From contig NZ_VIRW01000002.1 in assembly GCF_009760905.1 (NCBI RefSeq), forward strand, positions 248,001-312,000: DNA of 64,000 bases, in the 5' to 3' direction. The position numbers and the translations under genes are program-made. Shown here in pieces: positions 39,298 to 46,934 of this stretch; within the stretch, counting starts at the first letter, position 1; the number at the start of each line of letters is the position of its first letter. The notes under the pieces are model-generated. The model saw only the letters and a list, made by a program, of their open reading frames with translations, was not told the origin of the DNA and did no database searches. The DNA comes from Chitinibacter sp. GC72 (lineage in GTDB: Bacteria > Pseudomonadota > Gammaproteobacteria > Burkholderiales > Chitinibacteraceae).

Positions 39298-39912
39298 TTA
39301 CTCTGCAATCTGGCCGCTTATTTTTTGATCATCGACCGATGCGCGGCAGATCAGCGCATATTTCACCGTCCCGGCCTTGCCCTCGCGCAGGATCTCCCAG
39401 CCGGTCAGATCCGGCCATTCGGCACATTCTATATACACCCGCGCATCGTCGGCCAGAAACGGCACGACCAGCGGCAGGACCTTCTCCAGCAATGGCGTGG
39501 CAAAGGGCGGATCGAGCAAAACCAGATCAAATGGCTGGCTATTGCGCGCCAGAAAACGCTCAGCGTCGCTCAAAATCACGTCAACATGATGGGCACCGAG
39601 TAGCTGAGCATTGGCTTTAAGTGCCGCGTGCACCGGTTTAGCCATTTCCACCATCACGACTTTTTTCGCATTGCGGCTAGCCGCCTCAAAACCTAGGCCA
39701 CCACTACCGGCAAATAGATCCAGACACACCTGCCCGGTCAGGTCCTGCCCCAGCCAGTTAAACACCGTTTCGCGCACGCGGTCGGGCGTTGGGCGCAGCG
39801 CCAGCGAATCAGGAAATTTCAAAAGTCGGCGTTTATATTGACCCCCAATAATACGCACCTGATTTTTATGCTGTGCAGACACGGTTGCTCCGGTAAAATC
39901 CTGTGAATTCAT
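39298..39912 (-). CDS. rsmD: 16S rRNA (guanine966-N2)-methyltransferase RsmD
   Basis: A 204-residue SAM-dependent methyltransferase acting on G966 of 16S rRNA. It shows RIIGGQYKRRLLKFP near the N-terminus, LRPTPDRVRETVFNWL, the SAM motif CLDLFAGSGGLGFEA (about residue 63) and the catalytic DPPF (about 133). The start could be a few codons later (for example before VRIIGG). It is divergent from ftsY with about 35 bases between start codons, the usual rsmD/ftsY arrangement. Confidence 0.95.
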   Translation of the reverse strand: MNSQDFTGATVSAQHKNQVRIIGGQYKRRLLKFPDSLALRPTPDRVRETVFNWLGQDLTGQVCLDLFAGSGGLGFEAASRNAKKVVMVEMAKPVHAALKANAQLLGAHHVDVILSDAERFLARNSQPFDLVLLDPPFATPLLEKVLPLVVPFLADDARVYIECAEWPDLTGWEILREGKAGTVKYALICRASVDDQKISGQIAE

Positions 39913-39947
39913 TATTTTCCGCGATTTGTAGCCCGAGCGCCAAACCC

Positions 39948-41186
39948 ATGTTTAGTTTTTTCAAAAAAAAGAAGCCCGCTGACACCGTCGCGGAGCAAGA
40001 TTTAGCGCCTGCGCAAGTCACACCCACAGCGCAGACCGCGCCAGCAGAACACGTCGCGCAAGCCACGGAGGCCGGCGCCGCCACTGTTCCCGCAGCGCCC
40101 GCCGTGCCAAGCACGCAGCAAGCCCCGGCGCAAACCGCTGCAGCCGAACACAGCGCCACTGCCGTGACAACACCAGAGGTATTGCCCGCTACGCCAGAGC
40201 CAGCAAAGCCTGCAGAGCAATACATCGAGACTGATCCAGCCAAACTGGGCAACACCGATCAGCCGCAAGAGCGCCCCAAGCTCTCATGGGCCGACCGGCT
40301 GAAAATGGGTCTGGCCAAAACCCGCGATAAATTGGGAAAAAGTCTGGCCAGCGTATTTGGCGGCGGCAAGATTGACGACGATTTGTACGACGAGCTGGAA
40401 ACCGTGCTGCTCACCGCCGATATGGGCGTTGATGCGACACAACATTTATTGAAAGACGTCCGCGAGCGCGTGTCCCTCAAAGGTTTGAAAGACCCGAACG
40501 AGCTCAAAGGCGCATTGAAAGACAGCCTGGTCGAGCTGATCCAGCCACTGCAAATTCCGCTCAATGTCGAAGGCCATAAGCCGTTTATTTTGATGGTAGC
40601 CGGCGTCAATGGCGCAGGTAAAACCACGTCGATTGGCAAGCTGGCCAAATATTTCCAAAGCCAGGGCAAGAGCGTCTTGCTCGCGGCGGGCGATACTTTC
40701 CGTGCCGCAGCGCGCGAGCAGCTGGTGGTCTGGGGCGAGCGCAATGGCGTACACGTGATTGCGCAGGAATCGGGCGATGCGGCAGCGGTGGCGTTTGACG
40801 CGGTGAATGCGGCCAAAGCGCGCGGCATTGATGTGGTGATCGTCGATACCGCCGGTCGCCTGCCAACGCAATTGCATTTGATGGAAGAAATCAAAAAAGT
40901 AAAACGCGTGGTGCAAAAAGCCGACCCGACTGGCCCGCACGAAATCATGCTGGTGCTCGACGCCAACACTGGCCAGAATGCACTCTCGCAAACCAAATCG
41001 TTTGACGACGCGCTGGGCTTGACCGGCCTGGTGCTGACCAAGCTCGATGGCACCGCCAAAGGCGGCGTGATCGCGGCGATTGCCAAAAATCGCCCGGTGC
41101 CACTGCGCTTTATCGGCGTGGGCGAAACCATCGACGATCTGCGCCCCTTTGTCGCCAAAGATTATATTGACGCGCTATTTGAATAA
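39948..41186 (+). CDS. ftsY: Signal recognition particle receptor FtsY
   Basis: A 412-residue GTPase that docks SRP-ribosome complexes at the inner membrane. It starts MFSFFKKKKPADT (ATG 39948), the usual short basic membrane-targeting start. An Ala/Pro/Gln-rich low-complexity acidic A domain follows (about residues 15-110), then the NG domain with P-loop AGVNGAGKTTS (about 217), DTAGR (about 300), and TKLDGTAKGG (about 362). The frame is open 15 codons upstream, but those residues are atypical. Confidence 0.96.
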   Translation: MFSFFKKKKPADTVAEQDLAPAQVTPTAQTAPAEHVAQATEAGAATVPAAPAVPSTQQAPAQTAAAEHSATAVTTPEVLPATPEPAKPAEQYIETDPAKLGNTDQPQERPKLSWADRLKMGLAKTRDKLGKSLASVFGGGKIDDDLYDELETVLLTADMGVDATQHLLKDVRERVSLKGLKDPNELKGALKDSLVELIQPLQIPLNVEGHKPFILMVAGVNGAGKTTSIGKLAKYFQSQGKSVLLAAGDTFRAAAREQLVVWGERNGVHVIAQESGDAAAVAFDAVNAAKARGIDVVIVDTAGRLPTQLHLMEEIKKVKRVVQKADPTGPHEIMLVLDANTGQNALSQTKSFDDALGLTGLVLTKLDGTAKGGVIAAIAKNRPVPLRFIGVGETIDDLRPFVAKDYIDALFE

Positions 41187-41316
41187 ACCCGGTTTGGGCT
41201 TGCCTCCTGCGCAAGTTTAAATCATGGGGTATCGCCCTGTAGGCAACAGCCAAATTAACTCGCATGGCAATACCCCTAAGGCAATATTCAGCTGCCGTGT
41301 TGACAACAAGAATCGT

Positions 41317-41350
41317 AGGGTGGGTTAGCCCCTCAGGGCGTAACCCATCC
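41317..41350. repeat. Dispersed palindromic repeat between ftsY and ftsE
   Basis: GGGTTAGCCC (41322-41331), loop of four, GGGCGTAACCC (41336-41346): an imperfect palindrome with one bulge. A related half-copy, GGTGGGTTACGCCC, is at about 17530-17543. No T-run follows, so it is more like a small dispersed repeat (REP-like) than a terminator. Confidence 0.5.
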
Positions 41351-41421
41351 GCGTGATCAACACAAGATCTGAACATGGCCAAAAAACCTACTCGACGCCA
41401 GCAAACTGCACAAGGACCGAC

Positions 41422-42075
41422 ATGATCCAGTTTCAGCAAGTCAGTAAAAGTTATCCCGGTGGTTTTGACGCCATCAAAAACTTGAGCTTTGAAATCCCGA
41501 CCGGCGAGCTGGTGTTTCTGGCCGGGCATTCGGGCGCAGGCAAATCGACTTTGCTCAAGCTGATTGCCGGCATCGAAAAGCCCAGCAGCGGTGCGGTGCT
41601 ATTGAATGGGCAGAATCTGGCCCGCATGAGCCGTGGCTCGCTGCCGTTTGTGCGCCGCCATCTGGGGCTGATTTTTCAGGATCACAAAATCTTGTACGAC
41701 CGCAGTGTGTTCGACAATGTGCGCCTGCCGCTTGATATTATCGGCTTTGATTATCAGGAAGGTCGCCGCCGCGTGCTGGCGGCGCTGGATAAAGTCGGTC
41801 TGGCGGGCAAGGAAAAACTCAATCCGGTATCGCTATCCGGCGGCGAGCAGCAAAGGCTCTGCATCGCGCGCGCCGTCGTACACCGGCCATCAATTTTGCT
41901 GGCCGATGAGCCAACGGCCAATCTGGATCGCGATTACGCGCACGATATTCTGGAATTATTCAAATCATTCCATCAGGTTGGCGTCACGCTGGTGATTTCG
42001 GCCCACGATGAATCGCTGATGGCCGATTATGGCCGCCGCATTTTGCGCCTCAAACACGGCCAATTTACCGCATAA
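41422..42075 (+). CDS. ftsE: Cell division ATP-binding protein FtsE
   Basis: A 217-residue ABC ATPase. With FtsX it activates septal peptidoglycan hydrolases. Start is ATG 41422 (MIQFQQVSKSYPGG) preceded by AAGGA; the longer open frame upstream is not FtsE-like. Motifs: Walker A GHSGAGKST (about residue 36), signature LSGGEQQR (about 140) and Walker B ILLADEPTANLD (about 159). Twelve bases separate it from ftsX. Confidence 0.97.
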   Translation: MIQFQQVSKSYPGGFDAIKNLSFEIPTGELVFLAGHSGAGKSTLLKLIAGIEKPSSGAVLLNGQNLARMSRGSLPFVRRHLGLIFQDHKILYDRSVFDNVRLPLDIIGFDYQEGRRRVLAALDKVGLAGKEKLNPVSLSGGEQQRLCIARAVVHRPSILLADEPTANLDRDYAHDILELFKSFHQVGVTLVISAHDESLMADYGRRILRLKHGQFTA

Positions 42076-42087
42076 AAAGGGAACACG

Positions 42088-42990
42088 ATGAAAGCCTGGT
42101 TCCGCTCGCACACCCTCGCCTTCACCCGCTCGGTGGGAGGCTTGTTCCGCCAGCCAATTGGCAGCCTGCTCAATTTGCTGGTCATCGGCATTACGGCCGC
42201 TTTCCCGCTCGCGCTGTGGCTGCTGGTCAGCAGCCTGGCGGGCATTAGCAAAAATATCTCGGTAGAACCGCAGCTGTCGGTGTTTATGGTGCCCAGTGCC
42301 GATCAGGCCCAAGTAGCGGCCCTGCAGCAAAAACTGGAAAACGATAATCGCCTGAAAGTCGTGCAATTTATTGCCAAGGATGAAGCGCTGAAAAAACTGC
42401 AAAGCAGCTTTGGCTCGGCCGATTTGCTGGCCGGCATCAGCGAAAACCCGCTGCCCGACGCTTTTGTACTGCAGGCCAAAGACCCCAACCCGCAGCTGCT
42501 GGCCACGCTGAAACAGGAGCTGGCCACGCAAGCTGGCGTTGAAGAAATCCAGCTCGACTCCGAATGGGCGCACCGGCTGGCACGCATTAGCGAACTGGGG
42601 CAAAACCTGTTTGAAGTAGTACTGGTGATGCTGGGTGCGGCTCTGGTGCTGATTACTGGCAACGCCATCCGCATGCAGATTTTGACGCGCAAAGACGAAA
42701 TCGAAGTGGCCAAGCTGATCGGCGCAACCGATGCCTTTATCCGCCGCCCGTTTATCCATAGCGCAATTGTGCAAGGCATCACGGGCGGGCTATTTGCCGT
42801 TGGCATGGTGTGGGGCGCAATTGCTCACACCAATCCAGCCATCGAAGCACTGGCCAAATCCTATGGTCAGCAATTTGCCCTGCAAACACCGGATGCGCTA
42901 ACCATCCTCATCGTCTGCGCCACCATCGCCACGCTGTGCTTAGTCGGCGCGCTGATCGCGGTGTCACGGCATTTGCGGCAGTATCGCTAA
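42088..42990 (+). CDS. ftsX: Cell division permease FtsX
   Basis: A 300-residue membrane protein with four transmembrane helices (about 30-52, 172-195, 223-245, 268-290) and the FtsX periplasmic domain between the first two (ECD, with FIAKDEALKKL and NPLPDAFVL). The second membrane part begins VLVMLGAALVLITGNAIRM, a FtsX feature. Partner of FtsE just upstream. The next gene begins 40 bases on and belongs to a different functional group. Confidence 0.96.
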   Translation: MKAWFRSHTLAFTRSVGGLFRQPIGSLLNLLVIGITAAFPLALWLLVSSLAGISKNISVEPQLSVFMVPSADQAQVAALQQKLENDNRLKVVQFIAKDEALKKLQSSFGSADLLAGISENPLPDAFVLQAKDPNPQLLATLKQELATQAGVEEIQLDSEWAHRLARISELGQNLFEVVLVMLGAALVLITGNAIRMQILTRKDEIEVAKLIGATDAFIRRPFIHSAIVQGITGGLFAVGMVWGAIAHTNPAIEALAKSYGQQFALQTPDALTILIVCATIATLCLVGALIAVSRHLRQYR

Positions 42991-43030
42991 CTGCGCGCCC
43001 AAACAACGCAGGAAAAATCAGGCGCACGCA

Positions 43031-43363
43031 ATGTTGAACAACATGGATTCAAATCAAACAGAGCAAAACATGCATATATTCCGCCTGGAGGCTTTCTCGG
43101 AGCACATTCATTCCGATTTTGATATTTTTTATGGGGATCACAGCGTAGGTGTATTGCAATTGATCAGCGCAACGCCAGCACCTGGAAGCACTGATTCTCG
43201 GCATTTTTCATTGATTTTCAGCGGGCAGCCAACGCCCCACTTGCCACAACGTACCTACCATTTTGTTCACGCCATACTAGGCAGATTTGACTTGTTCATT
43301 GTACCAATCGGACCAGACCGGCAGACTGGGCAAATGTTATATGAAGCTATAATTAATCAATAA
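43031..43363 (+). CDS. Short DUF6916-like protein
   Basis: A 110-residue protein without signal peptide or membrane helix. The core reads FRLEAFSEHIHSDFDIFYG, then FSLIFSGQPTPHLPQRTYHF and a close LGRFDLFIVPIGPDRQTGQ...YEAIIN. The same pattern (F-S-LxF-x-G, Y-x-H/V-x-H, DLF-x-x-P-I/V-G, YxAxxx) is seen in the C-terminal part of the Tat protein encoded next. They look like paralogous domains of the kind called DUF6916, which I recall from loci with phage-tail-collar proteins. Start ATG 43031 has no clear Shine-Dalgarno; ATG 43043 is an alternative. First gene of the collar locus. Confidence 0.6.
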   Translation: MLNNMDSNQTEQNMHIFRLEAFSEHIHSDFDIFYGDHSVGVLQLISATPAPGSTDSRHFSLIFSGQPTPHLPQRTYHFVHAILGRFDLFIVPIGPDRQTGQMLYEAIINQ

Positions 43364-43514
43364 GTTAGACTATTCCCTACTCTACAAATACAACCTATAC
43401 TGCCGGGCTAGGCGACATGCAAGATAGTCAGCCACCCCGCAATCTTGACTCAAGGCCACTTGTATTTTTCGTCAGGAATATTTTTAAATCGGGCTTAATT
43501 CGCAAGGAGTGATG

Positions 43515-43994
43515 ATGGCTGAAAAATCGGCAATGACGCGCAGAAATTTTTTGATCTGCGGAAGCGCCGCGACCTTAGCGGCAACTGGGCTGACCGCTTC
43601 GCGGCAACCACTTCACTCTGTAAAAGCATTAGAAGTTGCACCAGCCATTTGTAGCAGTGATTTATCGCCTGCGACTGCAATCTGTCCGAGCACAATCTCA
43701 TTGAATGACTTTGCCTCTTTAAAAGGGCAGATTTTTACAGTATTTAATCAAGATAAAAGCGCGAAGCTACGACTTACTGATGCGCAATCATACGCTCAGC
43801 CGGAATCTACTCAAGCAACACATGGGCGACGCGACCCTTTTAGTCTGTTGTTTGTGGCTGAAGAAGGTGAGCTCCTGCCTGATGCCATTTACACAGTGCA
43901 GCACGCAGCAATCAAGCACCTTGATCTATTTCTGAATCCGGTTGGCGCTGCACAGAAATCATCTCAAACGTACTATCAGGCTGTATTTGGCTAA
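43515..43994 (+). CDS. Tat-exported DUF6916-like protein
   Basis: A 159-residue protein with a twin-arginine signal, TRRNFLICGSAATLAATGL (about residues 8-26), so export in folded form is predicted. The mature part ends with a domain like the preceding small protein: FASLKGQIFTVF, FSLLFVAEEGELLPDAIYTV, HLDLFLNPVGAAQKSSQTYYQAVF. Function unknown. ATG 43515 is placed five bases after a perfect AAGGAG, better than the GTG/ATG codons just before it. It ends five bases before the acetyltransferase start. Confidence 0.7.
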   Translation: MAEKSAMTRRNFLICGSAATLAATGLTASRQPLHSVKALEVAPAICSSDLSPATAICPSTISLNDFASLKGQIFTVFNQDKSAKLRLTDAQSYAQPESTQATHGRRDPFSLLFVAEEGELLPDAIYTVQHAAIKHLDLFLNPVGAAQKSSQTYYQAVFG

Positions 43995-43998
43995 TCCA

Positions 43999-44583
43999 AT
44001 GAATTTAGCAGTGAATCATCAGCTTCTAGGGCTGCGACCTATAAACAGTGACGACATGCCGGTTTTGCAGCAGATTTATGCTGCTAGCCGAGCCGCTGAA
44101 ATGGACTTAGTCCCATTCTCGGAACCACAGAAGGCCGAGTTCCTGCGGATGCAATTCATGGCTCAGCATACCCATTATCAAACTTATTATCCAAGGGCGG
44201 ATTTTTGCTGCATTGTGCAAGAAGAAACTGTGCTTGGCCGTTTATATATTGATCGCCACCCTAACGAAATCCGCATTATGGATATTTGCTTGCTGCCCGA
44301 ATATTGTTACCAGCGCATTGGCAGTTATTTCATGAAACAGTTACTCGGAGAAGCGAGTCGAGCCAGAGCCAGATTGACTGCCCATGTCGAATTTGGCAAT
44401 CCTGCCAGAGCCTGGTATGCCCGACTTGGTTTTCAAGAGATCGAAGAGCGTGGAGCATATATTTTCGTCGCTAGAGAACCTGATTTGCCCATTTCACAGC
44501 CGCCCTCAAATACAATCGGCGCTCAATCGCCGCTAACGGTTGCGAGTCAAACCAATCACCCTATGGAGAACACCGATGGCTGA
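43999..44583 (+). CDS. GNAT-family N-acetyltransferase
   Basis: A 194-residue acetyl-CoA-dependent acyltransferase. It has the GNAT motif A region as DICLLPEYCYQRIGSYFMKQLL (split here: key residues are the QRIGSY pyrophosphate loop) and the C-terminal motif B NPARAWYARLGFQEIEERGAY. The last ~30 residues are a polar tail not seen in typical GNATs. I use ATG 43999 (MNLAVNHQLLGLRP). It overlaps the first collar gene by eight bases, so it is in the same operon. A likely role is modification of a neighbouring product; the substrate is unknown. Confidence 0.8.
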   Translation: MNLAVNHQLLGLRPINSDDMPVLQQIYAASRAAEMDLVPFSEPQKAEFLRMQFMAQHTHYQTYYPRADFCCIVQEETVLGRLYIDRHPNEIRIMDICLLPEYCYQRIGSYFMKQLLGEASRARARLTAHVEFGNPARAWYARLGFQEIEERGAYIFVAREPDLPISQPPSNTIGAQSPLTVASQTNHPMENTDG

Positions 44584-45094
44584 ACCATTTTTGGCCGAAA
44601 TACGGGTTTTCAGCTTTGTCTTTGCCCCTAAAGGCTGGGCGCTGTGCAATGGACAACTGCTGCCGATCAATCAGAACATGGGCTTGTTTTCACTGCTGGG
44701 CACCACCTTCGGTGGCGACGGGCGCGTCAATTTTGCCCTGCCGGATTTTCGCGCTCGCACCCCCATCCATGTCGGCAATGGGCATACACTGGGCGAACGC
44801 GGCGGTGAGCAGGCTCACACGCTGTCAATCAGCGAGCTGCCGGAGCACACCCACCTAGTGAGAGCCGCGGATGCACCGGCCAACATGCTGAATCCACATG
44901 GTGCCATTCCGGGCCAGGCCCCCAGCCCGCAATACTCCGACACCAGCCCTGGCAATGCACTGGAAACCTCGGTAGCGGGCCATCCATCAAGTATCAGCAC
45001 GATTGGCGGCACGCAGGCGCATCTGAATATGCAGCCCTTTCTGACGCTGAATTTCTGTATCGCCCTGCAGGGCATTTTCCCTTCACCCACCTGA
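44576..45094 (+). CDS. Phage tail collar domain protein, copy 1
   Basis: A 172-residue member of the Tail Collar / microcystin-dependent protein (MdpB-like) family. It starts MAEPFLAEIRVFSFVFAPKG, then WALCNGQLLPI, LFSLLGTTFGGDG, LPDFRARTPIHVGNG, and ends MQPFLTLNFCIALQGIFPSPT. These are the collar-domain landmarks. No signal peptide. ATG 44576 is behind GGAG; the frame is open 12 codons further. It is the first of three tandem paralogues with 9- and 11-base gaps, and no other phage structural gene is nearby. Confidence 0.88.
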   Translation: MAEPFLAEIRVFSFVFAPKGWALCNGQLLPINQNMGLFSLLGTTFGGDGRVNFALPDFRARTPIHVGNGHTLGERGGEQAHTLSISELPEHTHLVRAADAPANMLNPHGAIPGQAPSPQYSDTSPGNALETSVAGHPSSISTIGGTQAHLNMQPFLTLNFCIALQGIFPSPT

Positions 45095-45103
45095 GGAAAC
45101 AAC

Positions 45104-45637
45104 ATGGCTCAACCATATGTTGGCGAAATCCGCATCTTTGCCGGTAATTTTGCCCCGGCTGGGTGGATGTTCTGCGAAGGGCAACTGCTGCCAATTTCAG
45201 AGAATGAAACCCTGTTTCAGCTGATCGGCACCACCTATGGCGGTGACGGGCAATCCACCTTTTCGCTGCCGGACCTGCGCGGGCGCATTCCCGTCCATCA
45301 GGGCAACGGTTTCATCCTGGCCGAAACGGGCGGTGTCGAGGAAGTCACGCTGACCGTGTCACAGATTCCGGCTCACAGCCACGTGCTGCATGGCAAACAG
45401 GCCACCGCGCAAGCCGCCACCGGCAATGCCACCCACCGCGCTCCCTTTGGCGCCCAGGGCGGCCATTTGCCGGCGAGCGGAGCCACCAAGGCCTACTCGT
45501 CGCAGCAACCGGCAGCGCAACTGAATGCCGCCACGCTGACAAGCAGTGGTGGCAGCCAGCCGCACAGCAATATGCAGCCCTATCTCTGCGTGAACCACAT
45601 CATTTCCCTGTACGGGATCTTCCCGTCTCCCACCTGA
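45104..45637 (+). CDS. Phage tail collar domain protein, copy 2
   Basis: A 177-residue paralogue of the flanking genes. Landmarks: QPYVGEIRIFAGNFAPAGW, FCEGQLLPISENETLFQLIG, TTYGGDGQSTFSLPDLRGR, PVHQGNGF, and end MQPYLCVNHIISLYGIFPSPT. The central region (about residues 85-145) is Ala/Thr/Gly-rich and is the part that differs most from copies 1 and 3. GAGGAAA precedes the start. Co-transcribed with its neighbours. Confidence 0.88.
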   Translation: MAQPYVGEIRIFAGNFAPAGWMFCEGQLLPISENETLFQLIGTTYGGDGQSTFSLPDLRGRIPVHQGNGFILAETGGVEEVTLTVSQIPAHSHVLHGKQATAQAATGNATHRAPFGAQGGHLPASGATKAYSSQQPAAQLNAATLTSSGGSQPHSNMQPYLCVNHIISLYGIFPSPT

Positions 45638-45648
45638 GAACATCTATC

Positions 45649-46173
45649 ATGGCCGATCCATTTGTTGCCGAGATTCGCATTTTTCCGTTCAATTTTGCCC
45701 CTAAAGGCTGGGCTTGGTGCGATGGGCAGTTGTTACCGCTCTCTCAGAACACTGCGCTATTCTCGCTACTGGGCACGACCTATGGCGGCAATGGCAAAAG
45801 CAACTTTGCCCTACCTGATTTACAAGGCAGGGCAGTAATGAATCCTGGTCAAGGACCGGGTCTGTCGCTACACGATCTGGGCGAACAGGGCGGCAGTGAG
45901 ACTATTACGCTGATCGAGTCAGAAATGCCTTCGCACAACCACAGCATGATGGCTACTGCCGCCATCGGCAGTAGCCACTCTCCAGAGAACAACGCTCTGG
46001 CTATTGGTGCAAAAGCGACGCCACTCTATAGCCCCGCCAGCTCGGCCTCGGGAACCATGCATACAGAAACGCTAATTGCCACGGGCGGCGATCAGCCGCA
46101 CAACAATATGCAGCCCTACCTGACCTGTTATTTTGCGATTGCACTGCAAGGCATATTTCCACCCCGCACCTAA
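45649..46173 (+). CDS. Phage tail collar domain protein, copy 3
   Basis: A 174-residue paralogue. Landmarks: DPFVAEIRIFPFNFAPKGW, WCDGQLLPLSQNTALFSLLG, TTYGGNGKSNFALPDLQGR, and end MQPYLTCYFAIALQGIFPPRT. It is closer to copy 1 at its ends, with its own middle region. No signal sequence is present, as for the other copies, so any export would need a non-Sec route. Last collar gene before the lipoprotein gene (62-base gap). Confidence 0.88.
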   Translation: MADPFVAEIRIFPFNFAPKGWAWCDGQLLPLSQNTALFSLLGTTYGGNGKSNFALPDLQGRAVMNPGQGPGLSLHDLGEQGGSETITLIESEMPSHNHSMMATAAIGSSHSPENNALAIGAKATPLYSPASSASGTMHTETLIATGGDQPHNNMQPYLTCYFAIALQGIFPPRT

Positions 46174-46235
46174 CGCAATCCCCGCGAGCCCATCGGGACA
46201 ATGCAAGATCAAAATACAGTACAGAGGTTGTTCAG

Positions 46236-46799
46236 ATGAAGCACATTCGATGTTCAAAGCAGATCGCACTTTTAGCAATTACTTTACTGCTCACCGCCTG
46301 CGGTGGTGGGGAATCAAATAACGACAAAGCACCAATTACACCAGCCAGTGCTTGTACCGGCGCAGTGCAAGAGTTGTTTGTTGCAATGCAGGGGAGCTAT
46401 GACGGGCTAGCTGATCCTGCATTTGCTAGTGGTGCCGCCCTGCCATTGACTCCAGGAAAAGTATATCCGGTGATGATTTCCGGCAAAGAATGTGCCATCC
46501 GCTTTACAGGCAACAATGATGTGAAATACAACTTCATTTACGGCGAACCGGGAAACAAGGCAGCAAGCAAGTTAACAGGTTTTTCGGGTACAACCATCAT
46601 CAAAAACCCTGTCACCCTTAATCTGACAGAGAATCAATACAACATAAGTATTGCAACATCAAATAACACTATTGAACTAGAACGCAGAGTTAAATCCATC
46701 TCCGGCGCAGAAGTGACTGATGGAGACTTGCATCTGTACAGCATCCCCGGCCCCGCCTCTTTTGGCGGAATGCAATTAAGAGCAGCCAGCAAACGCTGA
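46236..46799 (+). CDS. Putative lipoprotein of the collar/DUF4347 locus
   Basis: A 187-residue protein with a type II signal peptide and lipobox LLTAC (Cys21), followed by a Gly/Ser/Asn-rich linker, so an outer-membrane lipoprotein is predicted. The mature domain has two Cys (near residues 38 and 85) that could form a disulphide, and strand-rich sequence such as KYNFIYGEPGNKAASKLTGF. No family recognised. It lies between the collar genes and the giant surface protein on the same strand. Confidence 0.75.
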   Translation: MKHIRCSKQIALLAITLLLTACGGGESNNDKAPITPASACTGAVQELFVAMQGSYDGLADPAFASGAALPLTPGKVYPVMISGKECAIRFTGNNDVKYNFIYGEPGNKAASKLTGFSGTTIIKNPVTLNLTENQYNISIATSNNTIELERRVKSISGAEVTDGDLHLYSIPGPASFGGMQLRAASKR

Positions 46800-46934
46800 T
46801 ACATATCGCAGACGGCTACGGCGGGTACGATAGGCGCTGGCCTCTTGTCTAAGAGCGATTACCCACCAAAGCTTTTCAAGCAAACAGCTATTAGATATTA
46901 AATACAACGCCCTACGGCAATCACCGGGTATCAA

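Noticed and set aside
40259-41158. A 299-codon minus-strand frame opposite ftsY
   Set aside because: Low-complexity Ser/Thr/Pro-rich shadow of the FtsY NG domain.
44576-46173. Prophage or tailocin remnant
   Set aside because: Only collar-domain genes are present; no tube, sheath, baseplate, terminase, integrase or lysis genes surround them, and the neighbours (GNAT, Tat protein, lipoprotein, DUF4347 protein) are non-phage.
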